A DNA stretch of 64,000 nt from Symsagittifera roscoffensis (lineage: Eukaryota > Xenacoelomorpha > Acoela > Convolutidae): NCBI RefSeq assembly GCF_963678635.1, contig NC_087062.1, forward strand, positions 78,367,200 through 78,431,199. The letters run 5' to 3'. A program made the position numbers and the translations under genes. Below, piece after piece: positions 22,501 through 35,944 of the stretch (the stretch's first letter is position 1; the number at the start of each line of letters is the position of its first letter). Under the pieces are notes generated by a model. That model was not told the origin of the DNA. It did no database searches and saw nothing but the letters and a program-made list of their open reading frames with translations.

Positions 22501-25500
22501 CTATCCGATTCTGTCCATGGAACAACTAAAATTATTTCGATGTTTCATCGCTTGATTAGCTCCATCCGAAAAATTTACACTTTCGCTATCCTATTCCTTC
22601 CATGAAACAACTAAAATTGTTTCGAAGTTTCATCGCTTGGATGGCTACTCATTTAAACCTAAACTTTTTGATATCCTATTTTTTCATGAAATAACTTGAA
22701 TTATTTTTAAGTTTCATCGCTTAGATGTTTTATTTTTCAAAACTAAGTTTTTCTATATCCGAGTCCCTTCATGTAATTTTGGCGTTCCATCAATTGGTTG
22801 GCTTGAACAGTTTTAAATTTTTCGCTATTCTAATCCCTTCATGAAATAACTTCAATTGTTTCAAAGTTCCATCGTGTGAATGGCTTTGATCTAAAAGCCT
22901 AAATTTCATCGCGTGAATGGTTTTAATTTAAAAAATTAAACTGCGCTATCCGATTCCCTTCATGGAATAACTAAGAATGTTTTAAAGTCTCATGTAGATT
23001 GGTTTCAATATGAAAACCAACATTTCGCTATCCGAGTCCTTTTGTGAAATATTTTAAAGTTTAATCACTTGATTAGCTGGAAGAATTTTAAGTTTTTTGC
23101 TACTACATTACCTTTATGAAAAAACTTGACATATATCAGAATTTCATCACTTGAATGGCTTCAATTTATTTTTTCAAGGTCCTCTGATCCCATGTTTTTT
23201 CCGATTTTTTGACAATTGGCTACATCAGAAAAAATTAAAATTATGGCTATATTAATCAGTTCAAGAATTATATTGAAACGTTTCAAAGTGTTGTCGCTTG
23301 AATGGCTTCAATATAAAAAATAGAATTTTTGTCTTGCGATTCTCTTCATGAGAAAATTTGAAATATCTTCAAGTTTTATCGCTTGATCAGCTCTATCCGA
23401 AAAATTTACATTTTCGCTATCCGATTCTGTCCATGAAACAACTAAAATTATTTCGATGTTTCATCGCTTGATTAGCTCCATCCGAAAAATTTACACTTTC
23501 GCTATCCTATTCCTTCCATGAAACAACTAAAATTGTTTCGAAGTTTCATCGCTTGGATGGCTACTCATTTAAACCTAAACTTTTTGATATCCTATTTTTT
23601 CATGAAATAACTTGAATTATTTTTAAGTTTCATCGCTTAGATGTTTTATTTTTCAAAACTAAGTTTTTCTATATCCGAGTCCCTTCATGTAATTTTGGCG
23701 TTCCATCAATTGGTTGGCTTGAACAGTTTTAAATTTTTCGCTATTCTAATCCCTTCATGAAATAACTTCAATTGTTTCAAAGTTCCATCGTGTGAATGGC
23801 TTTGATCTAAAAGCCTAAATTTCATCGCGTGAATGGTTTTAATTTAAAAAATTAAACTGCGCTATCCGATTCCCTTCATGGAATAACTAAGAATGTTTTA
23901 AAGTCTCATCATGTAGATTGGTTTCAATATGAAAACCAACATTTCGCTATCCGAGTCCTTTTGTGAAATATTTTAAAGTTTAATCACTTGATTAGCTGGA
24001 AGAATTTTAAGTTTTTTGCTACTACATTACCTTTATGAAAAAACTTGACATATATCAGAATTTCATCACTTGAATGGCTTCAATTTATTTTTTCAAGTTC
24101 CTCTGATCCCATGTTTTTTTCCGATTTTTTGACAATTGGCTACATCAGAAAAAATTAAAATTATGGCTATATTAATCAGTTCAAGAATTATATTGAAACG
24201 TTTCAAAGTGTCGTCGCTTGAATGGCTTCAATATAAAAAGTAGAATTTTTGTCTTGCGATTCTCTTCATGAGAAAATTTGAAATATCTTCAAGTTTTATC
24301 GCTTGATCAGCTCTATCCGAAAAATTTACATTTTCGCTATCCGATTGTGTCCATGAAACAACTAAAATTATTTCGATGTTTCATCGCTTGATTAGCTCCA
24401 TCCGAAAAATTTACACTTTCGCCATCCTATTCCTTCCATGAAACAACTAAAATTGTTTCGAAGTTTCATCGCGTGATTGGCTACTCATTAAAACCTAAAC
24501 TTTTCGATATCCTAATTTTTTCATGAAATAACTTGAATTATTTTTAAGTTTCATCGCTTAGATGTTTTATTTTTCAAAACTAAGTTTTTCTATATCCGAG
24601 TCCCTTCATGTAATTTTGGCGTTCCATCAATTGGTTGGCTTGAACAGTTTTAAATTTTTCGCTATTCTAATCCCTTCATGAAATAACTTCAATTGTTTCA
24701 AAGTTCCATCGTGTGAATGGCTTTGATCTAAAAGCCTAAATTTCATCGCGTGAATGGTTTTAATTTAAAAAATTAAACTGCGCTATCCGATTCCCTTCAT
24801 GGAATAATTAAGAATGTTTTAAAGTCTCATCATGTAGATTGGTTTCAATATGAAAACCAACATTTCGCTATCCGAATCCTTTTGTGAAATATTTTAAAGT
24901 TTAATCACTTGATTAGCTGGAAGAGTTTTAAGTTTTTTGCTACTACATTACCTTTATGAAAAAACTTGACATATATCAGAATTTCATCACTTGAATGGCT
25001 TCAATTTATTTTTTCAAGTTCCTCTGATCCCATGTTTTTTTCCGATTTTTTGACAATTGGCTACATCAGAAAAAATTAAAATTATGGCTATATTAATCAG
25101 TTCAAGAATTATATTGAAACGTTTCAAAGTGTCGTCGCTTGAATGGCTTCAATATAAAAAGTAGAATTTTTGTCTTGCGATTCTCTTCATGAGAAAATTT
25201 GAAATATCTTCAAGTTTTATCGCTTGATCAGCTCTATCCGAAAAATTTACATTTTCGCTATCCGATTGTGTCCATGAAACAACTAAAATTATTTCGATGT
25301 TTCATCGCTTGATTAGCTCCATCCGAAAAATTTACACTTTCGCTATCCTATTCCTTCCATGAAACAACTAAAATTGTTTCGAAGTTTCATCGCTTGGATG
25401 GCTACTCATTTAAACCTAAACTTTTTGATATCCTATTTTTTCATGAAATAACTTGAATTATTTTTAAGTTTCATCGCTTAGATGTTTTATTTTTCAAAAC

Positions 25501-28500
25501 TAAGTTTTTCTATATCCGAGTCCCTTCATGTAATTTTGGATTTTCATCAATTGGTTGGCTTGAACAGTTTTAAGTTTTTCGCTATTCTACTCCGTTCATG
25601 AAATAACTTCAAATGTTTCAAAGTTCCATCGTGTGAATGGCTTTGATCTAAAAGCCTAAAATTCATCGCGTGAATGGTTTTAATTTAAAAACTTAAACTT
25701 CGCTATCCGATTCCCTTCTTGGAATAACTAAAAATGTTTTTAACTCTCATCATGTAGATTGGTTTCAATATGAAAACAAACATTTCGCTATCCGAGTCCT
25801 TCTATGAAATATTTTAAAGTTTAATCACTTGATTAGCTTGAAGAATTTTAAGTTTTTTGCTACTCCATTCCCTTTATGAAAAAACTTGACATATATCAGA
25901 ATTTCATCACTTGAATGGCTTCAATTTAATTTTTCAAGTTCCTCTGATCCCATTTTTTCCCCGATTTTTCGACAATTGGCTACATCAGAAAAAAATTAAA
26001 ATTATGGCTATATTAATCAGTTCAAGAATTATATTGAAACGTTTCAAAGTGTCGTCGCTTGAATGGCTTCAATATAAAAACTAGAATTTTTTGTCTTGCG
26101 ATTCTCTTTTTGAGAAAACTTGAAATATGTTCAAGTTTCATCGCTTGGTCAGCTCTATCCGAAAAATTTTTACTTTCGCTATCCGATTTTTTCCATGAAA
26201 CATCTAAAATTATTTCGAAATTTCATCGCTTGATTAGCTCCATCCGAAAATTTACACTTTCGCTATCCTATTCCTTCCATGAAACAACTTAAATTGTTTC
26301 GAAGTTTCATCGCTTGGATGGCTACTCATTATAACCTAAACTTTTCGATATCCTATTTTTTTTCATGAAATAACTTGAATTATTTTTAAGTTTCATCGCT
26401 TAGGTGATTGATTTTTCAAAAGTGACTTTTTCGTTATCCGAGTCCCTTCATGAAATTTTGGAGTTTCAGCATTTGGTTGGCTTGAACAATTTTTAAGTTT
26501 TTTGCTATTCTAATCCCTTCATGAAATGACTTCAAATGTTTCTAAGTTCCATCGTGTGAATGGCTTTATTCTAAGAGCCTAAAATCCCTTACTGGAATAA
26601 CAAAATGTTTAAAAGTCTCATTATGTAGATTGTTGTCAATATGAAAACAAACATTTCGCTATTCGAGTCCTTTTGTGAAATATTTTAAAGTTTAATCACT
26701 TGATTAACTTGAAGAATTTTAAGTTTTTCGCTACTCCGTTCCCTTTATGAAAAAACTTGACATATATCAGAATTTCATCACTTGAATGGCTTCAATTTAA
26801 TTTTTCAAGTTCCTATGATCCCATGTTTTTTTCCGATTTTTTTGACAATTGGCTACATCAGAAAGAAATAAAATTATGGCTATATTAATTAGTTCAAGAA
26901 TTGTATTGAAACGTTTCAAAGTATCGTCGCTTGAATGGCTTCAATATAAAAAATAGAATTTTTTGTCTTGCGATTCTCTTCATAAGAAAATTTGAAATAT
27001 GTTCAAGTTTCATCGCTTGATCAGCTCTATCCGAAAAATTTACACTTTCGCTATCCGATTCTTTCCATAAAACAACTAAAATTTTTTCGAAATTTCATCG
27101 CTTGATAAGCTCCATCCGAAAAATTTACACTTTCGCTATCCTATTCCTTCCATGAAACAACTAAAATTGTTTCGAAGTTTCATCGCTTGGATGGCTACTC
27201 ATTGAAACTTAAATTTTTCCTATTTTTTTCATGAAATAACTTGAATTATTTTTAAGTTTCATCGCTTAGGTGATTGATTTTTCAAAAGTGACTCTTTTGA
27301 TATCCGAGTCCCTTCATGAAATGTCGGAGTTTCATCATTTGGTTGGCTTGAACAATTTTAAGTTTTTTGCTATTCTAATCCCTTCATGAAATGACTTCAA
27401 ATGTTTCAAAGTTCCATCGTGTGAATAGCTTTAATCTAAGAGCCTAAAATTCATCGCGTGAATGGGTTTAGTTTAAAAACCTAAACTTCGCTATCCGAAT
27501 CCCTTACTGGAATAACAAAATGTTTAAAAGTCCCATTATGTAGATTGGTTTCAATATGAAAAACAACATTTCGCTATCCGAGTCCTTTTGTGAAATATTT
27601 TAAGTTTAGTCACTTGAATTAACTTGAAGAATTTCAAGTTTTTCGCTACTCCATTCCCTTTATGAAAAAACTTGACATATATCAGAATTTCATCACTTGA
27701 ATGGCTTCAATTTAATTTTTCAATTTTCTATGATCCCATGTGTTTTTCCAATTTTTTGACAATTGGCTACATCAGAAAAAATTAAAATTATGGCTATATT
27801 AATCAGTTCAAGAATTATATTGAAACGTTTCAAAGCATCGTCGCTTGAATGGCTTCAATATAAAAAATACATTTTTTTGTCTTGCGATTCTCTTCATAAG
27901 AAAACTTGAAATATGTTCAAGTTTCATCGCTTGGTCAGCTCTATCCGAAAAATTTACACTTTCGCTATCCGATTCTTTCCATGAAACAACTAAAATTATT
28001 TCGAAGTTTCATCGCTTGATTAGCTCCATCCGAAAAATTTACACTTCCGCTATCCTATTCCTTCCATGAAACAACTAAAATTGTTTCGAAGTTTCATCGC
28101 TTGGATGGCTACTCATTTAAACTTAAATTTTTCCATATCCTATTTTTTTCATGAAATAACTTGAATTATTTTTAAGTTTCATCGCTTAGGTGATTGATTT
28201 TTCAAAAGTGACTCTTTTGATATCCGAGTCCCTTCATGAAATTTCGGAGTTTCATCATTTGGTTGGCTTGAACAATTTTAAGTTTTTTTGCTATTCTAAT
28301 CCCTTCATGAAATGACTTCAAATGTTTCAAAGTTCCATCGTGTGAATAGCTTTAATCTAAGAGCCTAAAATTCATCGCGTGAATGGGTTTAGTTTAAAAA
28401 CCTAAACTTCGCTATCCGAATCCCTTACTGGAATAACAAAATGTTTAAAAGTCCCATTATGTAGATTGGTTTCAAAATGAAAACCAACATTTCGCTATCC

Positions 28501-31500
28501 GAGTCCTTTTGTGAAATATTTTAAGTTTAGTCACTTGAATTAACTTGAAGAATTTCAAGTTTTTCGCTACTCCATTCCCTTTATGAAAAAACTTGACATA
28601 TATCAGAATTTCATCACTTGAATGGCTTCAATTTAATTTTTCAATTTCCTATGATCCCATGTGTTTTTCCAATTTTTTGACAATTGGCTACATCAGAAAA
28701 AATTAAAATTATGGCTATATTAATCAGTTCAAGAATTATATTGAAACGTTTCAAAGCATCGTCGCTTGAATGGCTTCAATATAAAAAATAGAATTTTTTG
28801 TCTTGCGATTCTCTTCATAAGAAAACTTGAAATATGTTCAAATTTCATCGCTTGGTCAGCTCTATCCGAAAAATTTACACTTTCGCTATCCGATTCTTTC
28901 CATGAAACAACTAAAATTATTTCGAAGTTTCATCGCTTGATTAGCTCCATCCGAAAAATTTACACTTCCGCTATCCTATTCCTTCCATGAAACAACTTAA
29001 ATTGTTTCGAAGTTTCATCGCTTGGATGGCTACTCATTGAAACTTAAACTTTTCCATATCCTATTTTTTTCATGAAATAACTTGAATTATTTTTAATTTT
29101 CATCGCTTAGATGTTTTATTTTGAAAAACCAAGTTTTTGGATATCCGAGTCCCTTCATGAACTTTTGCAGTTTCATCAATTGGTCGGCTTGAACAATTTT
29201 AAGTTTTTTGCTTATTTAATCCCTTCATGAAATAACTTCAAATGTTTCAAAGTTCCATCGTGTGAATGGCTTTGATCTAAAATCCTAAAATTCATCGCGT
29301 GAATGGTTTTAATTTAAAAACTTAGACTTCGCTATCCGAATCCCTTACTGGAATAACAAAATGTTTAAAAGTCTCATTATGTAGATTGGTTTCAATATGA
29401 AAACAAACATTTCGCTATCCGAGTCCTTTTGTGAAATATTTTAAAGTTTACTCACTTGATTAACTTGAAGAATTTTAAGTTCTTCGCTACTCCATTCCCT
29501 TTATAAAAAAACTTGACATATATCAGAATTTCATCACTTGAATGGCTTCAATTTAATTTTTCAATTTCCTATGATCCCATGTGTTTTTCCAATTTTTTGA
29601 CAATTGGCTACATCAGAAAAAATTAAAATTATGGCTATATTAATCAGTTCAAGAATTATATTGAAACGTTTCAAAGCATCGTCGCTTGAATGGCTTCAAT
29701 ATAAAAAATAGAATTTTTTGTCTTGCGATTCTCTTTATAAGAAAACTTGAAATATGTTCAAGTTTCATCGCTTGGTCAGCTCTATCCGAAAAATTTACAC
29801 TTTCGCTATCCGATTCTTTCCATGAAACAACTAAAATCATTTCGAAGTTTCATCGCTTGATTAGCTCCATCCGAAAAATTTACACTTCCGCTATCCTATT
29901 CCTTCCATGAAACAACTTAAATTGTTTCGAAGTTTCATCGCTTGGATGGCTACTCATTGAAACTTAAACTTTTCCATATCCTATTTTTTTCATGAAATAA
30001 CTTGAATTATTTTTAATTTTCATCGCTTAGATGTTTTATTTTGAAAAACCAAGTTTTTGGATATCCGAGTCCCTTCATGAACTTTTGCAGTTTCATCAAT
30101 TGGTCGGCTTGAACAATTTTAAGTTTTTTGCTTATTTAATCCCTTCATGAAATAACTTCAAATGTTTCAAAGTTCCATCGTGTGAATGGCTTTGATCTAA
30201 AATCCTAAAATTCATCGCGTGAATGGTTTTAATTTAAAAACTTAGACTTCGCTATCCGAATCCCTTACTGGAATAACAAAATGTTTAAAAGTCTCATTAT
30301 GTAGATTGGTTTCAATATGAAAACAAACATTTCGCTATCCGAGTCCTTTTGTGAAATATTTTAAAGTTTAGTCACTTGATTAAAACTTGAAGAATTTTAA
30401 GTTCTTCGCTACTCCATTCCCTTTATAAAAAAACTTGACATATATCAGAATTTCATCACTTGAATGGCTTCAATTTAATTTTTCAATTTCCCATGATCCC
30501 ATGTTTTTTTCCGATTTTTTTGACAATTGGCTACCTCAGAAAAAATTAAAATTATGGCTATATTAATCAGTTCAAGAATTATATTGAAACGTTTCAAAGT
30601 ATCGTCGCGTGCATGGCTTCAATATAAAAAATAGAATTTTTTGTCCTGCGATTCACTTCATAAGAAAATTTGAAATAGGTTCAAGTTTCATTGCTTGATC
30701 AGCTCTATCCGAAAAGTTTACACTTTCGCTATCCGATTGTTTCCATGAAACAACTGAAATTATTTCGAAGTTTCATCGCTTGATTAGCTCCATCCGAAAA
30801 ATTCACACTTTCGCTAGCCTATTCTTTCCATGAAACAACTAAAATTGTTTCGAAGTTTCATCGCTTGGATGGCTACTCATTGAAACTTAAACTTTTCCAT
30901 ATCCTATTTTTTTCATGAAATAATTTGAAATATTTTGAAGTTTCATCGCATAGATGTTTTATTTTTAAAAACCAAGTTTTTGGATATCTGAGTCCCTTCA
31001 TGAAGTTTTGGAGTTTCATTATTTGGTTGGCTTGAACGATTTTCAGTTTTTCGCTTTTTTAATTCCTTCATGAAATAACTTCAAATGTTTCAAAGTTCCA
31101 TCGTGTGAATGGATTTGATCTAAAAGCCTAAAATTCATCGCGTGAATGGTTTTAATTTAAAAATTTAAGCTTCGCTATCCGATTCCCTTCATGGAATAAC
31201 TAAGAATGTTTTAATGTATCATCATGTAGATTGATTTCAATATGAAATTAAACATTTCGCTATCCGAGTCCTTTTGTGAAATATTTTAAAGTTCAATCAT
31301 TTGATTAGCTTGAAGAATTTTAAGTTTTTTTGCTACTCCATTCTCTTTATGAAAAAACTTGACACATATCAAAACTTCATCACTTGAATGGCTTCAATTT
31401 AATTTTTCAATTTCCTATGACCCCATGTTTTTTTCCGATTTTTTGACAATTGGCTACATCAGAAAAAATAAAAATTATGGCTATATTAATCAGTTCAAGA

Positions 31501-31650
31501 ATTATATTGAAACGTTTCAAAGTATCGTCGCTTGAATGGCTTCAATATAAAAATAGAATATTTTGTCTTGCGATTCTCTTCATGATAAAATTTGAAATAT
31601 GTTCAAGTTTCATCGCTTGATCAGCTCTATTCGAAAATTTTACACTTTCG
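16560..31650 (+). repeat. Higher-order satellite core, unit of about 918 bp
   Basis: The landmark TCAAGAATTATATTGAAAC recurs once per unit. GAATTATATT or a close variant starts at 16751, 17760, 18683, 19600, 20518, 21434, 22349, 23265, 24185, 25106, 26026, 26898, 27812, 28733, 29653, 30576 and 31499. The spacing is 914-923 except for 1009 (first unit) and 872 (eleventh). Each unit holds about 11 monomers of about 84 bp that differ from each other, while the same monomer position in adjacent units is nearly identical. The unit also contains an invariant GAAACGTTTC palindrome and an AATTGGCTACATCAG segment. Open frames within it repeat with the unit and are not supported as genes. Confidence 0.95.
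16901..17152 (+). repeat. Three consecutive 84-bp monomers
   Basis: The words TGCTATCC/CGCTATCC start at 16,901, 16,985 and 17,069, exactly 84 bp apart, and the three monomers are nearly identical. Because 84 is a multiple of three, one frame stays open and would encode a 28-residue repeat containing SFHETTK and SKFHRLISSIRK. The first higher-order unit is about 86 bp longer than the others, so this looks like one extra monomer gained by slippage or unequal exchange. Confidence 0.9.
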
Positions 31651-34600
31651 CTACCCCTATTCCTTCCATGAAACAACTAAAATTGTTTCGAAGTTTCATC
31701 GCTTGGATGGCTACTCATTGAAACTTGAACTTTTCGATATCCTATTTTTTTCATGAAATAACTTGAATTATTTTTAATTTTCATCGCTTAGATGTTTTAC
31801 TTTGAAAAACCAAGTTTTTGGATATCCGAGTCCCTTCATGAACTTTTGCAGTTTCATCAATTGGTCGGCTTGAACAATTTTAAGTTTTTTGCTTATTTAA
31901 TCCCTTCATGAAATAACTTCAAATGTTTCAAAGTTCCATCGTGTGAATGGCTTTGATCTAAAATCCTAAAATTCATCGCGTGGATGGTTTCAGCTTAAAA
32001 ACCTAAGCTTCGTTGTCCGATTCTCTTCATGGAATAATAAAATGTCTAAAAGTTTGATTATGTAGATTGGTTTCAATATAAAAACAAACATTTCACTATC
32101 CGAGTCCTTTTGTGAAATATTTTGATGTTTAATCACTTGTTTCGCTATCCGACCTATCCGACTCTTTCATGCAAAAAATTTGAAGCATATATAAGTTTCA
32201 TCTCTTGATTAGCTCCATCCAAGAGTCTTAAACTTTCGCTATCCGATTCTTTCCATGAAAAAACCAAAATTATTTCGAAGTTTCATCGCTTGATTAGCTC
32301 CATCCGAAAAATTTACTTTTTCGCTATCCTATTCCTTCCATGAAACAACTAAAATTGTTTCGAAGTTTCATCGCGTGATTGGCTACTCATTAAAACCTAA
32401 ACTTTTCGATATCCTAATTTTTTCATGAAATAACTTGAATTATTTTTAAGTTTCATCGCTTAGATGTTTTATTTTTCAAAACTAAGTTTTTCGATATCCG
32501 AGTCCCTTCATGCAGTTTTGGAGTTTCATCAATTGGTTGGCTTGAACAGTTTTAAATTTTTCGCTATTCTAATCCCTTCATGAAATAACTTCAATTGTTT
32601 CAAAGTTCCATCATGTGAATGGCTTTGATCTAAAAGCCTAAAATTCATTTCGTCAATGGTTTCAATTTAAAAACTTAAACTTTCGCTATCCGATTCTTTC
32701 CATGAAAAAACCAAAATTATTTCGAAGTTTCATCGCTTGATTAGCTCCATCCGAAAAATTTACTTTTTCGCTATCCTATTCCTTCCATGAAACAACTAAA
32801 ATTGTTTCGAAGTTTCATCGCGTGATTGGCTACTCATTAAAACCTAAACTTTTCGATATCCTAATTTTTTCATGAAATAACTTGAATTATTTTTAAGTTT
32901 CATCGCTTAGATGTTTTATTTTTCAAAACTAAGTTTTTCGATATCCGAGTCCCTTCATGCAGTTTTGGAGTTTTATCAATTGGTTGGCTTGAACAGTTTT
33001 AAATTTTTCGCTATTCTAATCCCTTCATGAAATAACTTCAATTGTTTCAAAGTTCCATCGTGTGAATGGCTTTGATCTAAAAGCCTAAAGTTCATCGCGT
33101 GAATGATTTTAGTTTGAAAACTTAAACTTCGCTATCCGATTACTTCATGGAATAAGTAGAAATGTTTGAAAGTCTCATCATGTAGATTGGTTTCAATATG
33201 AAAACAAACATTTCGCTCCGAGTCCTTTTATGAAATATTTTAAAGTTTAATCACTTGATTAGCTTGAGAAAAATTTATCGCTACTCCATTCCCTTTATGA
33301 AAAAATTTGACATATATCATAATTTCATAGCTTGAATGGCTTCAATTTTATTTTTCATGTTCCAATGATCCGATGTTTTTATCCGATTTTTTAAAACAAT
33401 TTGCTGCATCAGAAAAAAATTAAAATTATGGCTATCTTAATCAGTTCGACAATTATATTGAAACGTTTCAAAGTATCGTCGCTTGAATGGCTTCAATATA
33501 AAAACTAGAATTTTTGTCTTGCGATTCTCTTCATGAGAAAATTTGAAATGTGTTCAGGTTTCATCGCTTGATCAGCTCTATCCGAAAAATTTACACTTTC
33601 GCTATCCGACTCTTTCCATGAAACAAATAAAATTATTTCGAAGTTTCATCGCTTGGTAAGCTCCATCCGAAAAATTTACACTTTCGCTATCCTACTCCTT
33701 CCATGAAACAACTAAAATTAGTTCGAACTTTCATCGCGTGAGTGGTTACTCAGTAAAACCTAAACTTTTCGATATCCTATTTTTTTCATGAAATAACTTG
33801 AATTATTTTTAAGTTTGATTGCTTAGATGTTTCATTTTTCAAAACTAAGTTTTTCGATATCCAAGTCCCTTCATAAAATTTTGGAGTTTCATCATTTGTT
33901 TGGCATGAACAATATTCAGTTTTTCGCTATTCTAATCCTTCATGAAATAACTTCAAATGCTTCAAAGTTCCATCGTGTGAATGGCTTTAATCTTAAAGCC
34001 TAAATTTCATCGCGTGAGTGGTTTTAATTTAAAAACCTAAGCTTTGCTATCCGATTCCCTTCATGGAATAACAAAATGTTTAAAAGTTTCATAATGTAGA
34101 TTGGTTCCAATATAAAAACAAGCATTTCGCTATCCGAGTCCTTTTAAGAAATATTTTAATGTTTAATCACTTGATTAGCTTGAGAACAAGTTTAAGTTTT
34201 TCGCTTCTCCATTCTCTTTATGGAATAACTGGACATATATGATATTTTCATCGCTTGAATGTCTTCAATTTATTTTTTCAAGTTTCTCTGATCCCATTTT
34301 TTATCCGATTTTTTTTTACAATTTGCTGCATCAGAAAAAAATTAAAATTATGGCTATCTTAATCAGTTCGAGAATTCTAATTGAAACGTCTCAAAGTATC
34401 GTCGCTTGAATGGCTTCAATATAAAACCTAGAATTTTTGTCTTGCGATTCTCTTCATGAGAAAATTTGAAATGTGTTCAAGTTTCATCGCTTGATCAGCT
34501 CTATCCGAAAAATTTACACTTTCGCTATCCGATACTTTCCATGAAACAAATAAAATTATTTCGAAGTTTCATCGCTTGATTAGCTCCATCCGAAAATTTT

Positions 34601-35944
34601 ACTCTTTCGCTATCCTATTCCTTCCATGAAACAACTAAAATTGTTTTGAAGTTTCATCGCTTGGATGGCTACTCATTGAAACTTAAACTTTTCCATATCC
34701 TATTCTTTTCATGAAATAATTTGAATTATTTTTAAGTTTCATCGCTTAGATGTTTTATTTTTAAAAACCAAGTTTTTGGATATCCAAGTCCCTTCATGAA
34801 ATTTTGGAGTTTCATAATTTGGTTGGCTTGAACGATTTTAAGTTTTTCGCTTTTCTAATCCCTTCATGAACTAACTTCAAATGTTTCAAAGTTCCATCGT
34901 GTGAACAGCTTTAATCTAAATGCTGAAAATTCATCGCCTGAATTGTTTTAATATAAAAACCTTAACTTCGCTATCCGATTCCCTTCATGGAATAACTAAG
35001 AATGTTTTAATGTCTCATCATGTAGATTGGTTTCAATATGAAATTAAACATTTCGCTATCCGAGTCCTTTTGTGAAATATTTTAAAGTTTAATCATTTGA
35101 TTAGCTTGAAGAATTTTAAGTTTTTTTGCTACTCCATTCCCTTTATGAAAAAACTTGACATATATCAAATTTTCATCACTTGAATGGCTTCAATTTAATT
35201 TTTCAATTTCCTATGACCCCATGTTTTTTTCCGATTTTTGACAATTGGCTACATCAGAAAAAATTAAAATGATGGCTATATTAATCAGTTCAAGAATTAT
35301 ATTGCAACGTTTCAAAGTATCGTCGCTTGCATGGCTTCAATATAAAAAATAGAATTTTTTGTCCTGCGATTCTCTTCATAAGAAAATTTGAAATATGTTC
35401 AAGTTTCATTGCTTGATCAGCTCTATACGAAAAATTTACACTTTCGATATCCTATTCCTTCCATGAAACAACTAAAATTAGTTCGAACTTACATCGCGTG
35501 AGTGGTTACTCATTAAAACTTGAATTTTTTGATATCCTATTTTTTTCATGAAATAACTTGGGTTATTTTTAACTTTCATCGCTTGGATGTTTTATTTTTC
35601 AAAACTTAGTTTTTCGATATCCGAGTCTCTTCATGAAATTTTGGAGTTTCATCTTTTGGTTGGGAACAATATTAATTTTTTCACTATTCTAATCCCTTCA
35701 TGAAATAGCTTCAAATGTTTCAAAGTTCCATCGTGTGAATGGCTTCAATCTAAAAGCCTAAAATTGATCGCGTGGATGGTTTCAGCTTAAAAAGCTAAGC
35801 TTCGTTGTCCGATTCTCTTCATGGAATAACAAAATGTTTAAAAGTTTGATTATGTAGATTGGTTTCAATAAAAAAAAACAAACATTTCACTATCCGAGTC
35901 CTTTTGTGAAATATTTTGATGTTTAATCACTTGTTTCGCTATCC
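31650..35944 (+). repeat. Rearranged satellite zone
   Basis: The regular 918-bp spacing breaks here: landmarks fall near 33,450, 34,371 and 35,294, with a block near 32,140-33,130 made of shuffled monomers. A segment starting GACCTATCCGACTCTTTCAT near 32,150 recurs at 35,945, 39,009 and, diverged, at 42,072. Monomer words are the same as in the core but their order differs, which indicates deletions and local duplications. Confidence 0.85.
32234..33127 (+). repeat. Local 447-bp tandem duplication inside the array
   Basis: TTTCGCTATCCGATTCTTTC starts at 32,234 and again at 32,681. The following roughly 400 bases are nearly identical, including CATCGCGTGATTGGCTACTC and CATGCAGTTTTGGAG. This is a five-monomer block duplicated head to tail. 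Confidence 0.85.

Noticed and set aside
26059-29910. Open frames of 63-77 codons recurring every 920 bp in the satellite
   Set aside because: They repeat with the higher-order unit, exist on both strands, and follow from monomers of 84 bp being a multiple of three. No domain or start context supports them.
16560-31650. CENP-B box in the monomer
   Set aside because: TTCGCTATCCGATTCC has a superficial TTCG start but lacks the A and CGGG positions of the mammalian box on either strand.
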